Shown piece after piece: positions 1 through 10,189 of a stretch of DNA of 64,000 nt. Both the position numbers and the translations under genes were made by a program. The stretch comes from Agapetus fuscipes (taxonomy: Eukaryota > Arthropoda > Insecta > Trichoptera > Glossosomatidae), in the NCBI GenBank assembly GCA_951799405.1, contig OX637361.1, positions 6,657,156-6,721,155 of the forward strand, given 5' to 3'. A model generated the notes under the pieces. The model saw only the letters and a program-made list of their open reading frames with translations. It searched no databases and was not told the DNA's origin. The first letter of the stretch is position 1. Each line of letters opens with the position of its first letter.

Positions 1-1138
1 ACACGAAAAGTGTTTTTGATAAAGTAGATTTTCACCCCTTCACGTTTTTCTCAAGATTGATTGATTCACTTCTAGAATAAGTTTATCGTTGAAGTATGAA
101 ATATTTTTTTGTATGTTTTTTTATTCTTGTTAGTTATTAGAGGCTTTTCACTAAATAAATATGTACTCGTATTTAAGTTGAAAGGAAATATAAGAACCTA
201 CTCAAAATTCAAAATCATAAAATTATTTTTCTCCTTTCTAGTTTTTCAAATATGTGTACACAATTTTCGTGAAATAATTAAACATCAAAAAAAAATTGTA
301 TGCGGTTACGGGCCGAGTACAATTCAATCATGGACTACCGGTTTCGTAAACGATTTCGTAAAAATCATCAGGAACAAAATATTGCGTAACCCAATACAGT
401 TTATTTTAAATTTTAATTACTACTTAAAAATGAAGGGTTACAAAATAAATGCCCCATCAATTAATTAATGGTTTAGTTAAAATTACTAATTCCATAGAAT
501 TTTTTTTTTTCAGGAATATTCACTACTAATTGCGCAGCTGCAAACATCGATAATGAACTCGGCACAAATTGCTAAATTATACAAGAAAATGTAGCATCAC
601 ATGGCCGGGCTGCTAGAGAAAAAGTAAACTAATATTTATGTATTGCTTGCTGAGGACTTAAGACTGTAACGTATAAATTTTTCGTATTGCAGAATTTGTA
701 GCCAGTTGCATGACGAATTCGCTGTATTTTTTTTCAAGACGACTTAATTAAACTTCATGTTCCAGTCCATTACACCTGTACCCCGAGGAGCAAAAACCTG
801 CACGTTTAAACTCAGCCATTGCGTTTTACTAAAAATGTAAGCAAACTAAAACGGAACCTCTAGAAAGCGTTTTAGTTTTGAAGATTTTTTGGTAAACGCG
901 ATGCTTGAGTTTGAATGTAATACTTAAAATACTTGAGGTACCTACTGCTAAGCAAATACTTAGACTGTTACTTAGTGAGTGCTTCATTCAGAGACGAACA
1001 TATTACATGGACTAAGTATGTACATTGTACACAGTCTGGAGAGATGAACTAGTGGGTGAAGGAAGATCTATAAGAGATAGGAATGCTGTATTTACAGAAC
1101 TTTTTCATCTTTTTCCACGAACTATTTGAGCTGTAAAG
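1..1138. other. AT-rich stretch without recognised gene
   Basis: No coding signal was recognised. The stretch contains a probable fold-back MITE of family F near 776-935: arms related to AAACTCAGCC/GATGCTTGAGTTT surround an ACTAAAACG...CGTTTTAGT palindrome. If the gooseberry-like gene on the minus strand continues, this may be its intron. Confidence 0.5.
776..935. mobile_element. Fold-back MITE, family F (degraded)
   Basis: Starts TGTACCCCGAGGAGCAAAAAC. It has inverted arms around a central CTAAAACGGAACCTCTAGAAAGCGTTTTAG palindrome, in pieces. The ends and centre resemble the copies at 21135-21305, 41410-41520 and 46430-46562. Edges are approximate. Confidence 0.45.
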
Positions 1139-1343
1139 CGAGAACTATTTATAAATAATTATAAAAAATTATAAAAAACACAGAGTTTTATTTTCACAAA
1201 TTGAGTATTTATTTCAACCTCAATAAATACTCAATTTGTGAAAATAAAACTCTGTGTTTTTTATAATTTTTTATAATTATTTATAAAAATGAATTTTCAC
1301 TGTGTGAATACACAAACTTTAAAAAGTCTACGAGAACTATTTA
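1139..1343. mobile_element. Perfect 64-bp-stem hairpin insertion with 13-bp target duplication
   Basis: CGAGAACTATTTA occurs at 1139-1151 and again at 1331-1343. Between them lie two perfectly complementary 64-nt arms (1150-1213 and 1222-1285, 8-nt loop), then a 45-nt tail beginning AAATGAATTTTCACTGTG. The second insertion of this kind (46909-47096) has the same tail design (ATGAATTTTCAC, ATACACAAAC) and arm motifs (TTTATTTTCAC, AACAC). Long variable duplications suggest target-primed integration rather than cut-and-paste. Confidence 0.8.
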
Positions 1344-3222
1344 ATGATTTTTGTAGTAAGTATTTCTGAAAATTTGATAAAATATGATAACAACATAAAA
1401 CGTGGTGTAAGACTTATTTCACTGTATATGTACTTTGAAAAAAAACTATTCTTAAAGGGACTCCTGTTTCCTGAAAAATTTAGTAAGAGTTGCAGCGTTC
1501 TCTTTTTACTACAGTTTTGTATATGTACTCGTCAGTAGATACCAAGAAGATTTGAAAACTTGTTTGGGTATTACTTTGCATACATTTTTATCTAATAAAG
1601 ATTAAGGATTTTGGAAAATCAAAAACAATGTGTTACACATAATTTTTTTTTTTTTAATAAATATTGGTACTAAATATTTTTTTGTAACTGTCGAGGGTTT
1701 AGAAATCACTGAATTGAATATGTTTAAGTATATTATTAGTAGGTATATTGGTGTTTATGAATGAAATTCACGCAAGCTGATTTCAATATCACATGAATAA
1801 AGCCCAACAGCTTTTTGATATGACTCAATACGTTTTTTTTTTCATCAATATAGCCTAAGCCTTAAGGCGGTGCCAGTCAATATTAAAATCATATTGAAGA
1901 GTGCGAAATATATTCACAGCATAGAATACTGCTTTAAAATAAAAATATATTAAGCCCTCTGGATGGCCTGTTCGAAATATTGTAAACACGTTTTTAATTG
2001 TGTGGGTGTTGAACGAATAAAAAATTCAATGTAAGATTTTTTGTATGTACCTCCAAGAAATATTTCATCAAAATATGTATAGAAAGGATTATCATGAGAT
2101 ATAGGCGGCATATTTGATGCCAATACCCCGAGAATACGTTTCAACTCTACCATAGAGCTTACTAAAAAATATATCGAAAATAAAACGCTGTGTAGAGGTG
2201 CTGTTATGTTTTTGGTGCAACGCAATTGTTGGGTTTAAATTATTTGTTTTGTACTTGGGCCACAGGTTTAAAAGAAGACAATCTGTCGTCTCAAAAGTTG
2301 ATGTTTAAGATGACGACTAAAGCTCTGCTTAGCTCGTGACTTAAAAGTTACAAAAAGATTTGTCGTCATTGGTTTATCTTCACTTGGAAATTTGATCGTT
2401 TTGCAGCGTATAAAAATGTTTGACAATAAAGAATTTAGCTTACAAAATCTCTGTGTGAACTCAAGCAAAAGTGTTTCGGATTTTAAGCTGAGGATGAGAT
2501 TTAATTTTCTTTGTGTACTTTATGATTTAAAAATAGTGTTATATTGTTATGTTTAGCAATTAACAATTAGAAAGCCTTGATCCCAAAAAATCTTATCCTA
2601 TGCTCGATGCTTACGTATGCACTCTAATTTTCGTTGAATATTCCTACTTGCTGATTGACTCTTTCAAAATTTCAACTGGTGATTTTATTTTTCAATTTCT
2701 CCTCCATGTGAATTTTCGAATTATCGAGTCGATACAAATTATTGAGTCCGTTTCCAATCTCCATTATGAGTCATGAAAGATTTGGACAAATCGTATCTAA
2801 TGAGTTGCCAATATATTAATATATCTGTTTCAAAGACCTTCCGATACGTGGAAAGATAGCTGGATGTCCTTATCTAACGATCCATTAGCTGAAATGAAGC
2901 ATTTTTGTGGATCACTGGTCGAAAAATCTAAATCAAGAAGAAGAGTTCTCATAAATGACGTAGTGAAAATAATTTTTTAATTAGTGAGAAGACTTTTCTC
3001 AGTCCGGTTGCTTGGGAAAAAGCTTATTTTTATCGGTTTTTAAAAACGATTCTCAATACGATCTTGAACCTAGGTTTGTCCACCAAATATAGAATCCGTT
3101 CTGACAACGTCCAATTTTTTTTTAGAAATCTGGATGTCTTTTAATCTTTAGACACTTAAAGAAAATAAAGGTTTCAAGATTCATAACAATTTAAGGGATA
3201 TGTAAGCTTGTTTTTGACTCAC
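1344..3222. other. Presumed intron downstream of gooseberry exon
   Basis: Lies 3' (on the minus strand) of the paired-box exon ending at 3223. No homeobox-like exon is readable on the minus strand here. The open frames at 1950-2225 and 2268-2468 show no known domain and look fortuitous. It is taken as intron sequence that continues past the window edge. Confidence 0.45.
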
Positions 3223-3481
3223 CAAGGATGCCATCAATGCTGTGGTTCCTCCTAGGATCTGTCTCATCCCTGCGTCCTCCCCGTATCAGTCTTGAGATGG
3301 AACTGACTGATGGTGCTGTGTGCTTGTCGCACACTCCATCTTTGATGAGGCGGTCTCTGATCTCCCAGCTGAAGATGCCAGGGTTCTGTCTCTTCAGGTC
3401 CTCGATGCGATTCTCCACTTCTGGTGTGGCGACGCGGGGCTTGGAACCGCCTATCACCCCAGGACGGATGGATCCAGTTTC
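3223..3481 (-). CDS. gsb: Gooseberry/Pax3/7-type gene, second paired-domain exon
   Basis: The exon starts after the acceptor TTCTTAG at 3484-3482 and encodes [20 protein letters not shown], the end of the PAI subdomain and linker. The RED subdomain follows ([28 protein letters not shown]), then a short spacer and the octapeptide HSIDGILG (Engrailed-homology-1-like motif, known to recruit Groucho-type co-repressors). It ends at donor G|GTGAGT (3222-3221) in phase 1. The octapeptide sequence and the GVCDK...[10 protein letters not shown] stretch match the gooseberry branch of Pax3/7 better than paired, which lacks the octapeptide. The family acts as nuclear segment-polarity and neural transcription factors. 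The downstream homeobox exon lies outside the window. Whether this is gsb or gsb-n cannot be settled without the rest. Confidence 0.9.
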
Positions 3482-3555
3482 CTAAGAAGAAAAAAACAAT
3501 TTAATTGCTTCAGTGATTGAGGATCTTAGATTCAGAGTGTATTAGTTAATGTTCT

Positions 3556-3737
3556 ACTGACCTGATACCGGTTGAGGATCTAAGACTGTGAGCTTATCTT
3601 CTACTGACCTGGTACCGGTTGAGGATCTAAGACTGTGAGTAAGTGAGCTGATCTTGCACTGACCTAGCACCGGTTGAGGATCTTTGACTATTAGTAAGTG
3701 AGTTGATCTTGCACTGACCTGGTACCGGTTGAGGATC
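3556..3737 (-). repeat. Four tandem copies of exon end plus 5' splice donor
   Basis: On the minus strand GATCCTCAACCGGTACCAG followed by GTCAGT occurs four times: 3737-3713 (the genuine exon end), 3682-3658, 3627-3603 and 3580-3556, spaced 55, 55 and 47 bp. Each copy keeps the last six exon codons and a usable GTCAGT donor. The third and fourth copies carry single changes (e.g. GGTGCTAG, GGTATCAG). Using a downstream donor would lengthen the exon by 55, 110 or 157 nt, none divisible by three. Confidence 0.9.
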
Positions 3738-3891
3738 TTGGAGACGCAGCCATGAGAGACCCTCAGCTGGCGGGAGATGACGCAGGGCCGCACTCCAGCT
3801 GCAGCCATCTCCACAATCTTCAGGCGGATGTGGTTGGGCAGAGGACGACCGTTGATGAACACGCCTCCCAACTGGTTCACGCGACCTTGAC
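3719..3891 (-). CDS. gsb: Gooseberry/Pax3/7-type gene, first paired-domain exon
   Basis: The acceptor CCAG (3895-3892) opens an exon that reads (G)[20 protein letters not shown], then [20 protein letters not shown] and [17 protein letters not shown]. This is the N-terminal beta turn and PAI helix-turn-helix of a paired domain, with the DNA-contacting residues of the family intact. The exon ends in CAG at donor CAG|GTCAGT (3719|3718), phase 0, and joins directly to GAA ACT GGA of the next exon across a 237-bp intron. That gives the expected NRYQ-ETGS junction. The start codon and a short upstream leader must lie in another exon that was not found. The open frame runs on past the donor through the repeated donors, which is probably accidental. 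Confidence 0.93.
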
Positions 3892-4124
3892 CTGGACAAT
3901 ACAAAATATTAAACATCATCAAAATTAACTGGAACGGCCTTGGCTGAATCCAAGATCTCCTCCACTCTCGCCTGTTTGTTGCATTTGCTCTCCAGAAGCT
4001 ATTCTTCTAAATTCCTTACGACCTTAAGGCGAAAAGTTGCCGATTTGTGTCCAAAAATAAGGTGTATTATGTTTTTTTGCCCCGAATTGTCACATACGGG
4101 CGTATGGGCGAAGGGGTCTTTGGG

Positions 4125-4175
4125 GATGACGCAGGCAAGAAGTTATACTATATGTGTAGCTTACTTGCGTTGCGT
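4125..4175 (+). mobile_element. SINE D 3' end fragment
   Basis: Contains the GCAAGAAGTTATACTATATG/TGTAGCTTACTTGCGT tail that ends the longer D copies at 6605-6882 and 26083-26216. Confidence 0.6.
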
Positions 4176-4261
4176 ATATCCATAGGCTATTCGTAATCCC
4201 TACTCAACTCGAAAAAGCTGCCGTATTTACCTCGTCAAAATGCAACTTCGCTGCATATTTC

Positions 4262-4515
4262 GAGCAACTTCTTACTATAAAAAAAGCCTTACACCAACCG
4301 CTTTACTTGAATCAAACTCATCCATACTCCCGTGGGGACTGATGATTCTCATTTCTTGTGAAAGCTGAGTAAGCCTATCCGTATTTTATTTTGGATTTGA
4401 AATAAGCAATTTGAAATAAGTAATGGGAACTCATTTATTAAACTTGTGTGAAGACCTAACCTTAGCTTTCGGCATGGAAGTCATGCATTTTATCAACTGA
4501 GCTATCGACGGTATA
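4262..4515 (-). mobile_element. SINE D, old copy
   Basis: Read on the minus strand it has the tRNA-like head (GATAGCTCAGTTGATAAAA, TCCATGCCGAAAGCT), the GGATAGGCTTACTCAGCTTTCAC middle and the GGTTGGTGTAAGGC region. The promoter B box is degraded. Confidence 0.55.
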
Positions 4516-4529
4516 AAACATTACATTCT

Positions 4530-5313
4530 GAATTATTTGCCGTAATGTAAAATGTTGCAAAATAACCAAATATGATTGTTATTTATTCATGAGTTATACG
4601 TGCCATTATTTTCATGGTGGATCTCATTGTTACATCATTTCCATAATTCAAACAACTACATCGAGCGAAATAATCCAATTGTAATATCCAATTCATCTAA
4701 CAGCAATATGTGTATATACAAAAGTTATCTACATATACAAAAAAAGTGGTCTTTACCAACAAAAAGTTTCCAATATATCCCACTTTGTATGTGGAATCTT
4801 CATAATACAAAAAACCTTTCAGGGTAGCAAAGTAGGCGGAAACGCATGAAAGGAGAAACCTTCTATATAAAATGTATCGCAGTTTTGTGGGTAAGAAAGG
4901 ACGAACGCGGGTCATTCTTAAACACTTACAGTCCTATTCCCTAAACTTTTGATCCATAGGTGATCATCGATTTTTTGTAAGGAAAATTCCCTTTAGGCTG
5001 CGGATGAACTATAGCTTTGCTGTTTGAGAATAACACTCTTAAATAGTAACAAGATTCTTCATATATAAAGCCATAATGGTACTTGAGCATTTAGACATCG
5101 CACAATAAAACTAATATGGCCTTTATTGCTGTGCGTATTTCTTGAAGAAATATTTATTGATGGTTTATGTACAAAAAAAATGCTTTGTTAAGTTTGTAAT
5201 AAATATCTTTATACACTCGATTTATTACGATGAATTAATATTGTGTGGGTGAAACTGTATGTATGATACTTTTCCTTTTATTGTTACCCATTCCGCATAT
5301 TTTTTACAATGGC
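4530..5313. other. AT-rich stretch, nothing recognised
   Basis: No repeat family, RNA or coding signal was recognised. Confidence 0.4.
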
Positions 5314-5568
5314 TTCCTTGACTAATAGGTTGGTATGAGGTTGTCCACCCGTTCTGTAAAAAATGTTTCACTTTGCTAATATCACCCCTGTTTCAGGGAA
5401 GCTCAGCAAGAGTTGCTCGGCTTACGTTCATTTAAGATTGGGTTTTTATGTTATAAGTTCACATGCGGCATGTGTAAGCTCGAATTTATATGTGTCTGCT
5501 TATGGGAATTCATTTAATATGAATCTTAAATGTTATATATATTTGCAACTTAAATTATAGATTATAGA
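5314..5568 (+). mobile_element. A unit, full length, diverged
   Basis: Begins TTCCTTGACTAATAGGTTGG and ends CAACTTAAATTATAGATTATAG. The middle keeps CACTTTGCTAATATCACCCC and the GTTTTTATGTTATAAG region. Divergence is visible throughout. Confidence 0.8.
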
Positions 5569-5584
5569 TGTGTGTCAAATTTTA

Positions 5585-5722
5585 CAGAAGTTATCATGTT
5601 CATTTGAGGTTTTGTTTTAAATTTGTGAGTGCATATTTTGTAAGTGTGAACTTAGGCGTATATCTTTATGGGCACGCATTTAATATGAATTATAAATGTT
5701 GCAACTTAGATTATATAGATAC
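5585..5722 (+). mobile_element. A unit, truncated tandem neighbour
   Basis: A second A 3' part follows 16 bp after the previous one: TTCATTTGAGGTTTTGTTTT..., GCACGCATTTAATATGAAT, then GCAACTTAGATTATATAG. It is 5'-truncated. Confidence 0.65.
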
Positions 5723-6552
5723 ACGACTCAATTCTCATTTATTGAATACAATGCCTTTTTGATATTTTCAATGAGCCAAAAATAAGATAGTGATATCAAT
5801 GAATACTTAAAACCATATTTTTTTAGCTCGTCTGGACGATTAGGCGCACAGAAGCAAATAGGAGAATAATGTAAAAGCCTGTTGACGGCATTATCATGTT
5901 AGGGGACCACCCTCGAATCTATACCCGCTACCCGTTCATGCGAGCCCGCTCCAAGGGTGCGGGGAGACAGGGAAAGGCGGCAAAAGATGCCATCACAGCC
6001 CAAGGAACATCGGGGTATTGGCGCGGAAAAGAATGGGGCGAGGAAACAGCTCCTTTATAGCCTGAAGTACAAAACTTTACTTTACTGAAAAAAATTATGG
6101 ATACTAAAACTGTGCCTTTTGGTTTCTGTACTCTTTGGTTGAGTTTAAAAAGGAAGGTTTTTATTTTTTGGGTATCGTTGAATCGGTTCCATGATCGAAC
6201 GATACAGTGACAAAACGAGACATGACATGATGACACATGAAAGAACAACACATGAAAAAACTTCACGTTGACAGTATGTCACATGAAAAAATATCACCAT
6301 GTAACAACAAATAGAAAACAAATCACTACATCAAAACAACGCAAGGACAAAACATTACATGTTTTGATGTGATGTTCCGTGATGTGATGTGATGCATGTG
6401 CCGTTTATGGTGTGTTCTGTTTTAGGTAAGTGATGTTTTTTTCTGATGATGTTTTGTCATTGTGATGTACTTTCCTGTGATGTTTTATCATGTGATGTAC
6501 TGTCACTGTGATGTTCTGTCTTGTGTTGTTCAGTGATGTGTAATTCTATCAT

Positions 6553-6604
6553 GTGGGTCTTGCTTGAGAATTGGTGCTTTGTAGCGACGACGACCAAGCT
6601 CGTA
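6553..6604 (+). mobile_element. SINE C internal fragment
   Basis: GGGTCTTGCTTGAGAATTGG...GTAGCGACGACGACCAAGCTCGT matches the body of the SINE C copies at 43800-43860 and 45745-45795. It abuts a SINE D head. Confidence 0.6.
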
Positions 6605-6882
6605 AAAAGGTCGACAGCTCAATTAGTAGAATGCTTGCATTCCATGCCAAGAGTGAGGGTTCGATCTCAAGGTGTACTCAACCTTCACAAGAACTGAGAA
6701 CCAGCCCCCTCCCCCCCCCCCGGGAGCTGGGAAACCCCCACTTCAACTGAAAGTGGTTGTTGTAAGGCCGGCCTCCTTACTCGTAAAAATAAATAGGCTC
6801 TGAATCGCCACATGCGACCACTTCGGGCAACGCGGGCAAGAAGTTACACTATTTGTGTAGCGAGGTTTCGTTTTTTTTTGCA
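6605..6882 (+). mobile_element. SINE D (tRNA-derived)
   Basis: Head GGTCGACAGCTCAATTAGTA (A-box-like) and GAGGGTTCGATCTC (B-box-like), then TACTCAACCTTCACAAGAAC, GGGAGCTGGGAAACCCCCAC, GTGGTTGTTGTAAGGCCGGC and the tail GGGCAAGAAGTTACACTATTTGTGTAGC. A C-run at 6711-6722 has expanded. It lacks the D segment TTTCCCGTTTCGGTGTTTAT that the copy at 61382-61672 has. Confidence 0.75.
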
Positions 6883-6931
6883 TCGTTTTGTCATTTGTTG
6901 TTTTGTCACTGTATCTTTCTAACATGGAACC

Positions 6932-8547
6932 ATATTTGGGGTATACATAGTTTAAAATCCTCAGGTGGCTGAAAGAGAATGTGCGTGTATTTTTTGTAAT
7001 CAACATCGTATGGGTTGTTTGCCACGTTATGTGTTTTAAGAGTGTAGGTTTTGAGGGTAGAAACAAAAAAGGTTTTCGCTTTTATTATAATTAAAAATAA
7101 TTTTTAAGGCCTATCTTTTTTCACAAATTGAGTGGATCCATGATCTAAGTTACTAATATATACATATTGACATTTCACGCTTATATTTAATGCAAGCCCA
7201 CAAGCATGCATACGTTAGTTCGCGTAGGTACCTACATACAAAAAAAAGCGACCTTTTGGTCAAAAATGAGTTATGAATGCTATCCTACTTAAAAATTTCC
7301 GCTCTTTCTAATGCGCTAACTCCCATAGCTCTACGATGATTTTTTGTTGTTGTTTATGCCCAAGCAAACAACTTTATTTTCGAAGTATGGTTTTGGTGGA
7401 GCAGACAAGATTTTAGTCTTTTTTGTCCTGGGGTCGTAAAACATCGTTAAACCACATTAATAGGTATGCCAATAAATGCCTTTATTTTTTTTTAATTTTC
7501 GAGCTGTTTTGATTTTAAAAATGATAAAAAAATTATAAAGTTATGCCATTGTTCTGCAATCTCCAACTTTAAACTGCTCTCCTGAACAATTCACTTTTTG
7601 TCGCTTATGCCATACTTCCTTTTAAACGTCGATATATTGCTTTAAATAAAGTAAACTTACAAATCAGTAAGTATGTAGGTAGGTACACTGTGAACCAATT
7701 GTGTTTTTTTTCAACAGACCCTTTGCAAAATTCACGTGTACTTGGGTCCGTTTAGCTTCATCCCTTAGAAGGTCGCACAAAGACTACAATACCCACTATT
7801 ATTGTAACACATTCCTAATAAAGATTAAGTTGGGCAGAAAATCTGAGCAAACACGTGAGTTGCCGAATACAAACAAGAGCGAGTTGTATGAAATGTATAT
7901 TGGATCTTGTAATACAATTACTTCTTCTTGTATAACTTGCAAAGTAAGGGAGGACGCGACAAGACCGAGTGATGAGTAAATTTATTTATTTATTTACGGC
8001 TTGCCTAAAATTATTTACAAAAAAAATATATTATATATGTATTTGTGTATGTGAAACAAAACATATACATGAAAAATAATGCAGTCGGAAGTAATGATTA
8101 CATTTGTTGAATTAAGTCGTTCTTTTGGTCTTTGAATGAGGTTTAATATTTCATCTAACGATTACCCGTCTTTTAGAAGAACCTGTAACCTCTAGACAGA
8201 GTGTCTACAAGGTGGCGCATAGGGGTTTGCCTGGAGGGTAGGGATGAAACAAAATGGTTCCCGCAGACCAACAGGTAGTCACCAACTTTTCTGACAAACG
8301 TGATGACTTATTGCCAGCTCCCCCCAGTGAAAATCGTATTCCAAAAAAGATTAAAACAGAAGCCGATTGAAATGCATAGAGAAGATTGGAGAAGACTAGG
8401 AGTAAACTGAAAAAGGCTGAAGAAAATGCGAGAAAGTGATAATTTGTCAAAAATTGCCGTTCTTCATGAAATTAGTACGTCGGTAAATACAGAAGTATAC
8501 TGTTTTTTTGTCACCCTAAATATTTTCACTTGTAATAGACTACATAT
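6932..8547. other. No recognised gene
   Basis: Mostly AT-rich. The small open frames (e.g. 7701-7979) carry no domain. A slightly GC-richer patch at about 8180-8440 precedes the solo LTR but could not be assigned. Confidence 0.4.
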
Positions 8548-9044
8548 TGTTATGTAAATATGAAATGTAAATATTGAAATAAGTATGGGTAGTTATGGTT
8601 ATAAGAATCCTCATAAGTATTGGTGGGTAGGATCGATAATTGTGTATAAGTGTAGAATTCTCTAGGCTAAGTAGGTATTTGTTATAATTATAGGAATTCT
8701 GTATTGTATTGGTAGGTAGGATTGATGGTTGTAGAGAAGTCTCTAGATATTACGTGAAGCATCGAGAAATAATAATTACTATGCCTTTCTGGAATTGTCT
8801 AGCAACTATAGGATCTAGACTATACTGCTTTAGAGAGTATAAAGGGTGCGAGTGGCCTGCAGAGCGAGCAGTGTCATACGAGATTTACAAACACATAGAA
8901 CTAACTTGATCAGTGAACAGAAACCAAGTGGAATAGTCGAGAAAGCTTTGTGAAAATAAATATGTAAAAGTGTAAAATAAACAACTGTACAAGAAGACCT
9001 GTGTATTTTAATTTGAAAGACTTTTGAACCCTAATTTCGTAACA
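8548..9044 (+). mobile_element. Solo LTR of a Ty3/gypsy-like retrotransposon
   Basis: Bounded by TGTTATGTAAAT and TTTCGTAACA (TG...CA, with TGTTA/TAACA inverted ends) and by the 4-bp duplication ATAT (8544-8547, 9045-9048). It has a TATAAAGGGTGCGAG promoter-like motif at about 8838 and AATAAA near 8977, followed by GAAGACCTGTG. The last 60 bp resemble the other two solo LTRs (AAGAAGACCTGT..., GAACCC). An imperfect duplication of a roughly 90-bp segment (TATTGGTGGGTAGGATCGAT / TATTGGTAGGTAGGATTGAT) lies in its first half. No internal gag/pol remains. Confidence 0.75.
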
Positions 9045-9069
9045 ATATATATTAAAAGCCTTTTGAATA

Positions 9070-9235
9070 AGAGTTTTAGGCTTACACGGCCGGATCATGA
9101 AGATGATCATCTTCATCATTTCACTTTCACGCTGAAAAAGCCCATCGCAGGCATGGGTGAAACGTCCAGAAGCTCCAGCTGCCATAGACCACGGCAACAG
9201 ATCCCGGAAAACATTTCTCCAGAATCAAAAGCCTT
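9070..9235 (+). mobile_element. Ribozyme-bearing Penelope-like fragment (family B, copy 1)
   Basis: Starts about AGGCTTACACGGCCGG, passes GATCATCTTCATCATTTCAC, holds a hammerhead-like core, then the conserved block AGAAGCTCCAGCTGCCATAG, ACCACGGCAACAGATCCCGG, AAAACATTTCTCCAG. The same order occurs at 29383-29640 and, degraded and inverted, at 9976-10180. No reverse transcriptase remains. Confidence 0.65.
9126..9171 (+). ncRNA. Hammerhead-ribozyme-like core B1 (one core change)
   Basis: Stem I TTC-a-CG (9126-9131) pairs with CAGAA (9167-9171) with one mismatch. The core reads CTGAAAA where CTGAnGA is required (second G mutated). Stem II is CCCAT/ATGGG (9141-9145/9153-9157). GAA is at 9159-9161, the self-complementary stem III is ACGT (9162-9165), and the expected cleavage is after C9166. 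The core change predicts an inactive copy. Confidence 0.55.
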
Positions 9236-9879
9236 TTAAGTAGGTTTATATCATTTTATGAACAAATGCGTTTGTGAAACAATACGAACCTTTGATTGTC
9301 TTTGCCTTACACCACAGCTTCCCCGTCTTGCCACACTCTCCCCTATGGCAGCGCTTTATTATTGTGTTTGCTTAGTAAAAAAGTAATATAACAAGAACAC
9401 TTTGCAGAGAAACAGATTGGCTTGTTTGAGTACAATCTGAGATTACGAAGATCCACAGAAATGTTTTATGGAATAACAAATTTCATAAATTATATTGGAG
9501 TTTTTGCAAAACACTTATACTCGAAATAAGTACAAATATATTTATGTGCATAGGGTTTTTACTTGTTTAAGTTAATGTAGACGGAGTACGTTTTAAGTAA
9601 GAACAAATGTAAGTCAAAATTTTCACCATGATGAATTAAACATTTTTCATAAATAAGTTCTTCACATATCCTTAAGGATTGAAAAATAAGATCATTTTTT
9701 TAAGCTTTTGCAGTAGGTTTTATGAGCCATGAAAACTCTACTTGCGAGTTATATGTAAAGATTCATTTGAATGCATGTACAAAAGCAGACACTCCTAACG
9801 GCACTCCTAACGGCACTCATAAAACAAATACCCAAATTTACAATAACTATAAACCCAACAAGTCTTGTAGTTGTTCTTT
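9236..9879. other. No recognised gene
   Basis: AT-rich. The only structure noticed is a short doubled CTAACGGCACTCCTAACGG near 9795. Confidence 0.4.
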
Positions 9880-9958
9880 GATACAGGGGTGAAATTGATA
9901 CAGTGAACTAGTTTTTACAGTATGGGTCTTCCTCATATCAACCTTTAAGCTAAGGAAC
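9880..9958 (-). mobile_element. A unit 5' fragment
   Basis: Minus-strand TTCCTTAGCTTAAAGGTTGA, CATACTGTAAAAACTAGTTC and TTCACCCCTGTATC match the first 80 bp of the A unit. Confidence 0.7.
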
Positions 9959-9975
9959 AAATAATTATACTATTG

Positions 9976-10185
9976 GAGAGATGCTTTCCGGGATCTGTTG
10001 CCGTGGTATGTGGGAGCTGGAGCTTCCGGATGTTTTCCCATGTCTATGATAAACTTCTCCAGCGTGAACGTGAAGTAGATTATGTTAATGAAACTGCGAA
10101 AAAAACCATTGTAGACATTAAGCAAAACGTCCGGAAGCTCCAGCTCCCACAGACCACGGTAACAGATTCTGGAAAATAACTCGCC
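9976..10185. mobile_element. Inverted pair of ribozyme-family B ends
   Basis: 9976-10066 is the minus-strand and 10090-10185 the plus-strand version of the same end sequence (CCGGAAGCTCCAGCTCCCAC, GACCACGG, CAACAGAT). Each is preceded by a degraded hammerhead core: minus strand CTGGAGA...AAAACATCCGG, plus strand ACTGCGAAA...AAAACGTCCGG. Head-to-head orientation of ends is common in Penelope-like elements. Neither core is intact. Confidence 0.6.
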
Positions 10186-10189
10186 AGCG

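Larger units (their letters stand above)
6185..6931. mobile_element. Long fold-back element, copy 1 (TGTCATGTGATGTTCTG family), carrying SINE insertions
   Basis: Outer inverted ends are GGTTCCATGATCGAACGATA (6185) and the complement of TATCTTTCTAACATGGAACC (ends 6931). Inside, the left half is ACATGAC/GACAAAAC/CATCAC-type repeats and the right half is their complement (TGATGTGATGT, TGTCATTGTGATGT), folding about 6355-6365. The right arm is split by SINE sequences at about 6550-6882; the terminal arm resumes at 6883. No transposase is visible. Copies 2 and 3 are at 34239-34832 and 41977-42466. Confidence 0.75.

Noticed and set aside
1..3222. Homeobox exon of the gooseberry-like gene
   Set aside because: No homeodomain-like translation could be read on the minus strand; it must lie outside the window.
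8709..8909. LINE fragment suggested by the short peptide VGRIDGC
   Set aside because: The match to the RTE-like C-terminus is seven residues only and lies within a solo LTR; the rest does not align.
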